From contig JAVSML010024434.1 of NCBI GenBank assembly GCA_038503035.1, positions 350,177-414,176 on the forward strand: a stretch of DNA of 64,000 bases, in the 5' to 3' direction. How positions within the stretch are numbered: position 1 is the first letter of the stretch; each line of letters starts with the position of its first letter. The DNA is from Crocodylus rhombifer. Its lineage: Eukaryota; Chordata; Crocodylia; Crocodylidae. Made by a program: the position numbers and the translations under genes. The notes beneath the pieces were generated by a model. The model did not search any database and was not told the origin of the DNA. It saw only the letters and a list, made by a program, of their open reading frames with translations. Of this stretch, positions 1 to 7,744 are shown in pieces.

Positions 1-951
1 GGGGGGCTGCTATGAATCCTTGTGGAAGAACTGTCCACATGAGTTGGGCTTTATGGAAAGTATCTGGATCCTCCCATTCAAAAGCAAACAATTTTTGACT
101 CTCTCGGTGAAGGGGAATGGAGAAGAAAGCATCTTTCAAATCTAGCACTGAAAATATTTCAGCTTCCCCTGGTACTTGTGTCAAAATCGTGTGTGGGTTT
201 GGGACTACAGGATGGTCTGAAAGGACCTTCTTATTTACTGCTCGCAGGTCTTGGACCAGTCTGTATGAGACCCCATCTGCCTTCGGCACTCCAAGAATGG
301 GGGTATTATATGGTAAGGACCCTTCCACTAGCCATCCGCACCTCTTGTATTTCTCTATTAATGGCTTGAGTCTAGCTCTGGCCGCTCGGCTGAGTGGATA
401 CTGTTTTATCCGAATGGGCCCCTCCCCATCCTTGAGTATGATCCTTACCGGGGAGACCAACTTAGCTCGTGCAGGGGTTCCATCAGCCCATACCGAAGGG
501 TCTACTCCAGTCATGTGATCTTCAGAACTTACTACAGGGTGTCGGTCCTCCAGGAGAGCCATCTGATAGTTCGAGCTCTGCTTCACAGGTAGCTGGACCA
601 CCATCTGGTTGTCTCTGAAAAATATCTCAGCTTGCAATTTTGTGAGTAGGTCCCGCCCAAGTAGGGCAACCGGGCAACTTGGAGAATATACAAAGGAGTG
701 CTCAAGCAAATGGTCCCCCACTTTGGTGAGGAGTGGCTTACAAACAGGGAGTCGGGATTGCGTTCCCTCAATCCCTTCCACAAGTACATGCTGTTCACTA
801 GTTCCTGCACAGGGGGTGTTTCTGGAATCATTGAAAATGTAGCCCCAGTATCCACCAAGGCTTCAAAGTTTTTGCCACCAACCCTAATGGTTACCAGGGG
901 ATCTTCTCGGGCTCCAACCCGAAGGGTAGTGGTCTTAGATCCCCGTCCCCT
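1..951 (-). pseudogene. pol: ERV pol fragment: protease and N-terminal reverse transcriptase
   Basis: This is the start of pol of the minus-strand ERV: an aspartic protease that would process Gag-Pol, then reverse transcriptase. The frame continues straight from gag through a TGA at 952-954. The protease active site LVDTGAT lies near 840-862 and the typical protease end GRDLLTKL near 634-660. Between them the frame shifts once, around 790-815 next to a run of C. From about 790 to base 1 the minus frame is open and shows RT landmarks in order: QYPLS, NTPILGVPK, YRLVQDLR, VLDLKDAFFSIPL (first catalytic Asp) and LPQGF at the window edge. The YxDD box, RNase H and integrase would lie beyond base 1. 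Defective because of the protease frameshift. Confidence 0.9.
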
Positions 952-2271
952 TCATTCTGTGTCCTCACCCTTTTCCTCTGCCCGCATGAGGTGACCTCTT
1001 GGTTCACCCTCTCTCTTCTCCTTCAACTTTGGGCATTCCCTCTTCCAGTGTCCTTTCTCCCTGCAGTAAGCACAAATGTCTGCTCCCACTCTTTCTCCTT
1101 TCCCCTTCTGTATCCCAGCCTTTCCAGGGTTACCTCTAGTTATAGCAGCTGCCAGCGCTGCCATCTGTCGTTGAGCCTTTTTATCCTCCTTGCGTTCCTG
1201 CACTTGCTCACGATTCCCATATACCTTATATGCAATTTCCACCAGCTCTGAAATCGGTTTCCCAGCACCTCCCTCAGTCTTCTGTAACTTCTTATGAATA
1301 TCAGCAGCAGATTGACCAATAAACATAAGATTTACCATGCGTTGATTATCTGGGGCTTCTGGATCTAGGTCCGAAAACCTGCGGAACGCCTCATGCAGCC
1401 TCCCGAGGAAAGCTGAGGGATCCTCTTCTCTTCCCTGTCTCACTTCATACAATTTAGACAGATTAGTAACCCGAGGCACTGCCTTTCCCATTGCTTCCAC
1501 TATAATCCCCAGATACCGTGCACTCAGCTCTCTTTCTTCTACAGTATGATTATCCCATCTCGGTTCCTCAACAGGGCAGGTATCATGCAAGGTACGACCA
1601 GCAGCTCCCTCCGCTTCTACCCTGGCTGCTGCAATGCGCTCTGCCGTCCCCAACACTAATCTCCTCTCCTCCGGGGTCAGGAGGGTTTGAAGCATCATCT
1701 GGACATCAGCCCAAGTGGGTCGATGGGTTTGCCCAATAGATCGAAACAGGTCCCTCATCTTTTCAGGGTCTTCACGAAAAGACGGGCTCTGATTCTTCCA
1801 GTTAAATAAATCTGAAGTGCTAAATGGGGTGTAGACAAAAGTTGCATTGCCCCCCTCTCCGATAACCTCTTGCATCGGGCAATTCAGCACCGGCTGTGAT
1901 TCTACAGTCTTGCGCAAATAATAGCCCTTATTCCCTGATTCAGATGGGGCACTTGGCTGAGGCTCACGCTCTGAATCATTAGGTATGCTTTGATACGCCG
2001 GTGGTGGTTTCCCTGAGGGAGGGAGCGGTGGTGCAGAGGGACTGGATCCCGAGGAGGTGTCTGATTCATCCTTGCTACCTCACAGGGTTGTGACCGGAGA
2101 GCGGGTCCGATACTCAGCCAATTCAGAATTCCCCCCCTCATTAGACTCAGGGAGTACAGGTGGTCCTCCTCGAGTCTTTCCTTTAACAACCATCACATGA
2201 GACTTTACTAAGCATTTCTTAATCCAAGGTGGCTGATTTTGAACCACCCACAACCAACAATCGATATAAGG
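952..2271 (-). pseudogene. gag: ERV gag, 3' part: end of matrix, p12-like, capsid, nucleocapsid
   Basis: This is the second exon-like piece of a gag gene cut in two by the CR1 at 2272-4990. Minus-strand order: the end of matrix (QPPWIKK near 2225), an in-frame TGA at 2080-2082, then an open frame to the TGA at 952-954. The segment at about 1920-2040 is proline-rich and carries PSAP, PPPAY and a second PSAP, the known classes of retroviral late-budding motif. The capsid part contains FNWKNQSPSF, PTWADVQ and a major homology region around QGREEDPSAFLGRL. One zinc knuckle, CAYCREKGHWKREC, is at about 1032-1074. The first residues after the internal stop stay in the capsid frame, so a single nonsense change separates matrix from the rest. 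Gag would assemble virions at the plasma membrane; this copy cannot make an intact product. Confidence 0.9.
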
Positions 2272-4893
2272 AAATATAGATTGTACAGAAAGGACAGAGT
2301 GGGGAAAAGCGGGGGAGGGGTTGCGCTCTATGTTAAGGAGCAATATACATCAACCCTCATCAAGACAGAATCAAAGGATGAGGAAGTAGAAGGACTGTGG
2401 GTTAGGCTACATGGGGGGCAAGGAGAAAAGGATTTGGTGGTAGGGGTCTGCTACAGACCCCCACATCAAGGGGAAGAAATAGATTTGGGGCTCCTGAGGC
2501 AACTCTCAGAGACCATAAAAGCTAAAGAGGCGGTGGTCATGGGGGACCTAAACTACCCGGACATCTGCTGGGAGACACAGACAGCAAAGTCCCACCGCTC
2601 ACGCAGGTTTCTAACCTGTGTACAGGACCTCCACCTGACGCAGGAGGTACATGGTCCCACTAGGGGGAATGCCTTACTGGATCTGGTATTGGCAACAGGG
2701 GATGACATAGTAGGGGACCTACAGATCGGTAGCCATCTGGGGGACAGTGATCACCTAAAAGTACAATTCAACATAAGGCGTCGAGTGAGTAAGGTAACCA
2801 GTAGGGTGAACGTGCTGGACTTTAGGAAAGCTGATTTCAGCAAACTCAGGCGATTAGTGAAGGATGCACTGCAGAGTAGTAGTTTTGAAATGATGGGAGC
2901 CCAAGAAGGGTGGCTGTGCCTTAAGGAAGCTATCCTTCGAGCACAAAGCGAGACGATCCCCGTGCGAGGTAAAAGAGGGAAAGGGGCCAGGAGGCTTCCC
3001 TGGCTGACCAGAGAAATCCAGGGCAGACTAAGGGCCAAAAGGGGAGCACATAAAAAGTGGAAACAGGGAGAGATCACCAAAGAGGAATATACCTCTTCTG
3101 CTCGTGCTTGTAGGGAGGCAGTTAGACAGGCCAAAGCTACCATGGAGCTGAGGATGGCAACCCAAGTAAAAGACAATAAGAAATTGTTTTTTAGATATAT
3201 AGGGAGTAAAAGGAAGGCCCAGGGAGGAATAGGACCCCTGCTAAATGGGCAGAAACAATTGGTGACGGACAGAGGGGACAAGGCTGAACTCCTCAATGAG
3301 TTCTTCGCCTCAGTGTTCCTAAGCGAGAGGCATGACAAGTCTCTCACTGGGAGTGTAGGGAGGCAGCAGCAAGGCACCAGACTTCCATGCGTGGACCCTG
3401 AGGTGGTGCAGGGTCACTTGGAAGAACTGGATGCCTTTAAGTCGGCAGGCCCGGATGAGCTCCATCCGAGGGTACTGAAGGCACTGGCCGACATCATTGC
3501 AGAGCCACTGGCGGGAATATTTGATCGCTCGTGGCGCACGGGTCAAGTCCCGGAGGACTGGAAAAGGGCCAATGTGGTTCCCATTTTCAAGAAGGGGAGG
3601 AAGGAGGACCCGGGTAACTATAGGCCAGTCAGTCTCACCTCCATCCTTGGCAAAATCTTTGAGAAAATCATCAAGGCTCACATTTGTGAGAGCCCGGCAG
3701 GACAAATTATGCTGAGGGGAAACCAGCACGGGTTCGTGGCAGGTAGATCGTGCCTGACCAATCTAGTCTCTTTTTATGACCAGGTCACAAAACGCCTCGA
3801 CACAGGAGGAGGGGTGGATGTCGTATACTTGGACTTCAGGAAGGCCTTTGATACGGTATCCCACCCCATACTGGTGAACAAGTTAAGGGGCTGTGACTTG
3901 GATTACTGCACAGTCCGGTGGGTGGAGAATTGGCTGGAGGGTCGCACCCAGAGAGTTGTGGTGGATGGGTCGGTTTCGACCTGGAAGAGTGTGGGCAGTG
4001 GGGTCCCGCAGGGCTCGGTGCTTGGACCGATACTCTTTAATGTCTTCATCAGCGACTTGGACAAGGGGGTGAAATGTACTCTGTCCAAGTTTGCAGATGA
4101 CACTAAGCTATGGGGCGAAGTGGACACGCCAGAGGGCAGGGAACAGCTGCAAGCAGACCTGGACAGGTTAGACAAGCGGGCAGAAAACAACAGAATGCAG
4201 TTCAACAAGGAGAAATGCCAAGTGCTGCATCTAGGGAGGAAAAATGTCCAGCACACCTACAGCCTAGGAAATGACCTGCTGGGTGGCACGGAAGTGGAAA
4301 GGGATCTTGAAGTCCTAGTGGACTCCAAGATGAACATGAGTCGGCAGTGTGACGAAACCATCAGAAAAGCCAATGGCACTTTATCGTGCATCAGCAGATG
4401 CATGACAAATAGGTCCAAGGAGGTGATACTTCCCCTCTATCGGGCGCTGGTCAGACCGCAGCTGGAGTACTGCGTGCAATTCTGGGCGCCGCACTTCACG
4501 AAGGATGCGGATAACCTGGAGAGGGTCCAGAGAAGGGCCACTCGTATGGTTAAGGGCCTGCAGGCCAAGCCCTACGAGGAGAGATTAGAGAAACTGGACC
4601 TTTTCAGCCTCCGCAAGAGAAGGTTGAGAGGCGACCTGGTGGCTGCCTATAAGTTCGTCAGGGGGGCACAGAAGGGAATTGGTGAGTATTTATTCACCAA
4701 GGCGCCCCCGGGGGTTACAAGAAATAATGGCCACAAGCTAGAAGAGAGCAGATTTAGATTGGATATTAGGAGGAACTTCTTCACAGTTCGAGTGGCCAAG
4801 GTCTGGAACGGGCTCCCAAGGGAGGTGGTGCTCTCCCCTACCCTGGGGGTATTCAAGAGAAGGTTGGATGTGTATCTAGCTGGGGTAATGTAA
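2239..4893 (+). CDS. CR1 ORF2 remnant: endonuclease C-terminal part plus reverse transcriptase, 884 codons
   Basis: An uninterrupted frame ends with TAA at 4891-4893. The ATG at 2239 and roughly the first 12 codons come from antisense ERV gag, so the apparent start is a by-product of the insertion; CR1 sequence begins near residue 13. Residues about 13-180 are the C-terminal part of an APE-type endonuclease, with GDLN at 102-105 and GDSDH at 168-172. The RT domain has [11 protein letters not shown] (catalytic Asp near residue 532), GVPQG at 588-592 and FADD at 618-621, followed by the conserved CR1 C-terminal region. Known CR1 ORF2 proteins nick target DNA and reverse-transcribe their own RNA. 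Here the N-terminal endonuclease part is absent, so autonomous activity is unlikely, although all visible RT active-site residues are kept. Confidence 0.85.
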   Translation: MNHPQPTIDIRKYRLYRKDRVGKSGGGVALYVKEQYTSTLIKTESKDEEVEGLWVRLHGGQGEKDLVVGVCYRPPHQGEEIDLGLLRQLSETIKAKEAVVMGDLNYPDICWETQTAKSHRSRRFLTCVQDLHLTQEVHGPTRGNALLDLVLATGDDIVGDLQIGSHLGDSDHLKVQFNIRRRVSKVTSRVNVLDFRKADFSKLRRLVKDALQSSSFEMMGAQEGWLCLKEAILRAQSETIPVRGKRGKGARRLPWLTREIQGRLRAKRGAHKKWKQGEITKEEYTSSARACREAVRQAKATMELRMATQVKDNKKLFFRYIGSKRKAQGGIGPLLNGQKQLVTDRGDKAELLNEFFASVFLSERHDKSLTGSVGRQQQGTRLPCVDPEVVQGHLEELDAFKSAGPDELHPRVLKALADIIAEPLAGIFDRSWRTGQVPEDWKRANVVPIFKKGRKEDPGNYRPVSLTSILGKIFEKIIKAHICESPAGQIMLRGNQHGFVAGRSCLTNLVSFYDQVTKRLDTGGGVDVVYLDFRKAFDTVSHPILVNKLRGCDLDYCTVRWVENWLEGRTQRVVVDGSVSTWKSVGSGVPQGSVLGPILFNVFISDLDKGVKCTLSKFADDTKLWGEVDTPEGREQLQADLDRLDKRAENNRMQFNKEKCQVLHLGRKNVQHTYSLGNDLLGGTEVERDLEVLVDSKMNMSRQCDETIRKANGTLSCISRCMTNRSKEVILPLYRALVRPQLEYCVQFWAPHFTKDADNLERVQRRATRMVKGLQAKPYEERLEKLDLFSLRKRRLRGDLVAAYKFVRGAQKGIGEYLFTKAPPGVTRNNGHKLEESRFRLDIRRNFFTVRVAKVWNGLPREVVLSPTLGVFKRRLDVYLAGVM

Positions 4894-4990
4894 GCCCAGC
4901 ACTCTTTCCTGCTTATGCAGGGGGTTGGACTCGATGATCTATTGAGGTCCCTTCCGACCCTAGCATCTATGAATCTATGAATCTATGATT
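2272..4990 (+). mobile_element. CR1 LINE, 5'-truncated, RT frame open (inserted in ERV gag)
   Basis: A plus-strand CR1 retrotransposon begins inside the endonuclease domain near the YRLYRKDR motif and ends with a CR1 3' UTR (4894 onward) and a short repeat of an ATCTATGA-type 8-mer at 4966-4990. ORF1 and the start of ORF2 are missing, as expected from 5' truncation during target-primed reverse transcription. No clear target-site duplication is visible; only an AATAT-like microhomology is shared at the two junctions. It is inserted antisense to the ERV gag and so post-dates the ERV. The lack of stops over about 2.6 kb suggests it is the youngest CR1 in the window. Confidence 0.95.
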
Positions 4991-5227
4991 CCAATATCCA
5001 TTCTGCATAACTATTTCATGGATAGCTATCACTTCTTTTACTACAAAGGATCCTTTTGGGGTCCAGTGGACCCCAAATGTTGGCCACTCGAGTTGACAAA
5101 ACTTAATTAAATCACCCTTTTTCATCTTCACTCCATAATCTGCCTGCTTTCCAAATTTACTAAAGTTTTGTAATATATAACCTAAAGGCGCATCCGAGTT
5201 TTCTACACAGGAGCGACCCGCACCCAT
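4991..5227 (-). pseudogene. gag: ERV gag, 5' part: matrix N-terminus
   Basis: This is the start of the same gag gene, on the far side of the CR1. The ATG at 5227-5225 (minus) is followed by MGAGRS. Gly2 fits N-myristoylation, which targets retroviral matrix to the inner membrane. The frame continues with DAPLGYILQNF, KKGDLIKFCQLEWPTF and HWTPKGSF, a wording typical of gammaretroviral matrix, and then enters the CR1 3' tail near 4990. The gag start was chosen because it is the first ATG after a 369-nt leader and gives the myristoylation context. Matrix sequence resumes on the other side of the CR1 near 2271. Confidence 0.88.
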
Positions 5228-5596
5228 ATGCCCACAAAAGTGCGTCCAACGCACACCAAATACCAAAAGATCCTAGTTACAGATGGTTCTTTTATACCAG
5301 GCCAAAAATTTCCCAGTATTAAACCAAATCGAACGCGTCTTTGTTCCCGGATCCAGACCAAATTGGGCAAAGGAATTCATATACTCACTCAGATACCCCA
5401 GAGATCTCGATCAGAATGCTGGAATGTGTGTCTGGCGTCCTCAGAAACCAAAAATTTGCACAGGAGCCTTTAACTTCCTGGATATCCCGACTCACGTCTT
5501 AAGCCCCCTGGGCGAGCCCAAAAAGGCGGCTCGGTGTGCACTCCCCGTGGTGGCAGAGACGATCTTGTCACTGAATTCCGGGGTAGTCCAAGAAAT
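5228..5596 (-). other. ERV 5' leader between primer site and gag start
   Basis: A 369-nt non-coding stretch lies between the primer-binding site and the gag ATG. Its length and position match a retroviral leader that holds the splice donor and packaging signal; neither was identified with confidence. Confidence 0.6.
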
Positions 5597-5614
5597 CTCC
5601 TGCCTGGCTCGCCA
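5597..5614 (-). other. ERV primer-binding site, tRNA-Arg type
   Basis: Three bases after the LTR end, the minus strand reads TGGCGAGCCAGGCAGGAG. This complements the 3' end of vertebrate tRNA-Arg (ACG type, ending GGCTGGCTCGCCA) with one mismatch in 18. It places the ERV among those primed by tRNA-Arg. Confidence 0.8.
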
Positions 5615-5617
5615 ATT

Positions 5618-6190
5618 TGATGCAAAAGATTGCGGTTTGTTTCTTGGAGGCTCGCAAAGAATCTCAGACACACAGTCATTTAGCAGCACAAAAGGTGTTT
5701 TTGCAAATAGGGTCAGAGCAGAGTCAAAAACTCAGATTACTCTGAACCCACCAAGGAATTTTTGCAGGCTGTATTTATCTTTTTCCTCCTGGGCACGTGT
5801 GCAGAAACAGGAACTCTTACAGCTCATTTCTGTTTCATACAAACATATATGTGGTTACATCACTACATCCATCGCATGTATATTATAATTAACTACTTAA
5901 GTATGCAGGGTGGAGAGGTAAATATGCATCAGCTAATTGAGCATGCTCAGAGAATACTATAGGTCACCAAGAGTTTAAACCCACCCCCCCTTTCAAGGAC
6001 ACAGTCAGTTGAATTCCAGCTTCTGTAATCTGCATGAGAAAGGCTAGGGAGAAGCTGGGGGAGAGTCTGCGATTTAGAATGAGAAGAGCTGTGGCAAGGC
6101 TGGGCAAGGAAAAAAGTCCTTGGCAGTGTTTCTTTCTTATCAAGTGCAAGATGCAAGCTGTGCATTTCTAACAATACTCCATTTCTAACA
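5618..6190 (-). repeat. ERV 5' LTR (573 bp)
   Basis: Read on the minus strand the LTR starts TGTTAGAAAT at 6190 and ends GCATCA at 5618, so it has TG...CA termini. The boundaries come from alignment with the solo LTR at 25761-26368. A CACGTG E-box (about 5793-5798) stands just upstream of a TATA-like GATAAATAC (5771-5779); both are conserved in the solo copy. No canonical AATAAA was found. The other LTR of this provirus is outside the window, so no divergence date can be read. Confidence 0.85.
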
Positions 6191-6544
6191 ATGTCACATG
6201 ATGACAACATGTCTGATCTCCATGGTGCCAACATGACATATCACATGACATCATATCACATCACTGGTGTAAACAGGGCGAACATGCCATCATATCATGT
6301 CACTGGTGGCATCCCTTTGTGACAAAACAAGGTGCCTGGCCCCCTTTTGGGCACTGCCTGCCAGGGGGTGCGATGCCCTGTGGGGTTGGAGCGCACTCGC
6401 AAGGCAGTTTGACCCCTCTGCAGAGACCAGGCCAGAGCAGTATAGATAACGTTGAACTCCCCTGGGCCCTCAGTCTAGATAACATTGAACTGCTACCCAT
6501 CCTCCCCCCAAACCTTTTCCATCCATAAGTCCCTTTAGTACTCA
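6191..6544. other. Flanking DNA beside the ERV, with a short degenerate repeat
   Basis: About 350 bp without coding signal. From 6230 to 6310 a roughly 45-bp unit built on CATCATATCACATCACTGGTG is present twice in degenerate form. The bases ATGT directly outside the LTR are a candidate target-site duplication, but the partner is not in the window. Confidence 0.5.
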
Positions 6545-7189
6545 AATGGTAGAGGTGATATCTTTTATTAAACCAACACAATATTTTTCAAAAACATTTC
6601 TTTAATTGCAAGTTTTTGGGCACAAACACCTTTCATCAGGCATCTGAGAAGAGATCGTAAAAGTTCTCCTGGGTAGAAATGAAAGTTCATATTTCATAGG
6701 ATTACGCAGAGGGGTCAATAGATGGAAAACTCTTCTGGGCAGGCAGTTCTTAGTTGGTAAAGAGTCTCTCAGCTAGGGTGGCCATTCATCCAGTTTTATA
6801 AAGGACAGTCTGGTTTTCTGGTCCTCTGTCCCCTACCAGATGTCTTTCTGTCCTCTATTTTTCAGCACTCAGCAGCACCCTTCTACCTGCTCCTGTCGCT
6901 GACACCACCGCAGCTGCCTGCGGGAGCTCCCCGCTCAGCCCTCCCCCGCCTCCAACAAAGCGGTGGCTGACTGCGGGAGCTCCCCATTCGGCCCTCCTGT
7001 GCCCCCAGCACCGCTGCCGCTGCCTGCAAGAGCTCCCTGCTCACCACCGCCACTGCCACGGCCACTGCTGCCTGCAGGAGCTCACTGTGCCCCCAGCCTG
7101 GTGGGGGGAGCACTGTTCTCTATTTTTGAGGTACCTTGATGGCCACCTTACTCTCAGCTCTCCTGTGAGACTCTGTTATGATGCAAATT
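6545..7189 (-). repeat. Unclassified interspersed repeat, copy A, split by a MITE
   Basis: The reverse complement of this stretch matches 7405-7735 along most of its length (the CTGCCTGCCCAGAAGAG block, GAACTTTCATTTCTAC, GCCTGATGAA and TAATAAAAGATATCA are shared). It is interrupted at 6774-7150 by an element with an 8-bp target-site duplication. Together with the plus-strand copy it forms a large imperfect palindrome. I cannot name the family. Confidence 0.75.
6774..7150. mobile_element. 377-bp hAT-type MITE with 8-bp target-site duplication
   Basis: The ends are inverted repeats: TAGGGTGGCCATTC on the left, and GATGGCCACCTTA on the right, which reverse-complements to TAAGGTGGCCATC. CTCTCAGC lies directly outside both ends (6766-6773 and 7151-7158), and 8 bp is the duplication length of hAT transposons. 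The middle (about 6890-7100) is GC-rich and repeats a CTGCCTGCGGGAGCTCC-like unit. No transposase is encoded. Confidence 0.85.
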
Positions 7190-7310
7190 TAAGAACTTTT
7201 TTTTGCAAAAACCTTGTTGGTCTAATAAAAGATATCACCTTTACCATGAGCCCTGATTGCTTTTTCCTCTAGACCAATATGGCTACAACCTGGTTACCTG
7301 ACCATGGAAG
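7190..7310 (+). repeat. Tail fragment of the same unclassified repeat, copy B
   Basis: TTGGTCTAATAAAAGATATC, the ATGAGCCCTGATTGC block and a CTACAACCTGG block are shared with 7650-7735. Only the 3' part is present, abutting the 5' end of copy A. The next 95 bp to copy C have no recognisable content. Confidence 0.65.
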
Positions 7311-7404
7311 ATATAAAATTTTAGCCCGTTTTTTAAATGAAATCTTCATAATTTCCCAAGCAGAAAGCAACTGTGACCACCTGAAACCTGAGATACTGCT
7401 CCTG

Positions 7405-7735
7405 CCTTGGTTCAAGGTAATTTGCATCATAACACAGCCTCACAAGAGAGCTGGGAGACTCCTTACCAGCTAAGAACTGCCTGCCCAGAAGAGCTTTCCA
7501 TCTATTGACTCCTCTGTGAAATTCTTTGAAATATGAACTTTCATTTCTACTAGGAGACCTTTTACAATTTTTTCTCCAATGCCTGATGAAGGGTGTTTGC
7601 GCCTGAAAGCTTGCAATTAAAGATTTTTTGTTGTTGTTGCAAAAATCCCATTGGTCTAATAAAAGATATCAGATCTACCATGAGCCCTGATTGCCTTTTC
7701 CTCTACACCAATACAGCTACAACCTGGATATCTGA
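7405..7735 (+). repeat. Unclassified interspersed repeat, copy C
   Basis: This is the plus-strand partner of the inverted repeat at 6545-7189. It ends with the tail TTGGTCTAATAAAAGATATC and the CTGATTGCC block. It contains a GCCTGATGAAGGGTGTTTGC...GAAAGCTTGC block followed by a T-rich linker; a similar architecture is seen on the minus strand at 31385-31450. Confidence 0.7.
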
Positions 7736-7744
7736 CCTTCCTGA

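Larger units (their letters stand above)
1..6190 (-). mobile_element. Gammaretrovirus-like endogenous retrovirus, 5' portion, split by a CR1
   Basis: Read on the minus strand the order is LTR (6190 to 5618), primer-binding site (5614 to 5597), leader, gag (start codon 5227), a stop codon, protease, and the first half of reverse transcriptase running off the window at base 1. Gammaretroviral affinity is supported by a single CCHC zinc knuckle, gag and pol in one frame separated by a stop codon, a proline-rich p12-like region and the wording of the capsid and RT motifs. A CR1 LINE (about 2272-4990) is inserted in the matrix region. Other damage seen: an in-frame TGA at 2080-2082 and a frameshift in protease. 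The rest of pol, any env and the 3' LTR would lie left of the window. With the CR1 insertion and these lesions this copy looks defective; the lesion density suggests moderate age. Confidence 0.93.

Noticed and set aside
117..518. 133-codon plus-strand frame
   Set aside because: Antisense shadow of the open ERV pol frame.
2751..4256. Several minus-strand frames of 117-208 codons
   Set aside because: Antisense shadows of the CR1 RT frame.
1..6190. An env gene for the ERV
   Set aside because: Only the 5' half of the provirus is in the window; nothing resembling env was found.
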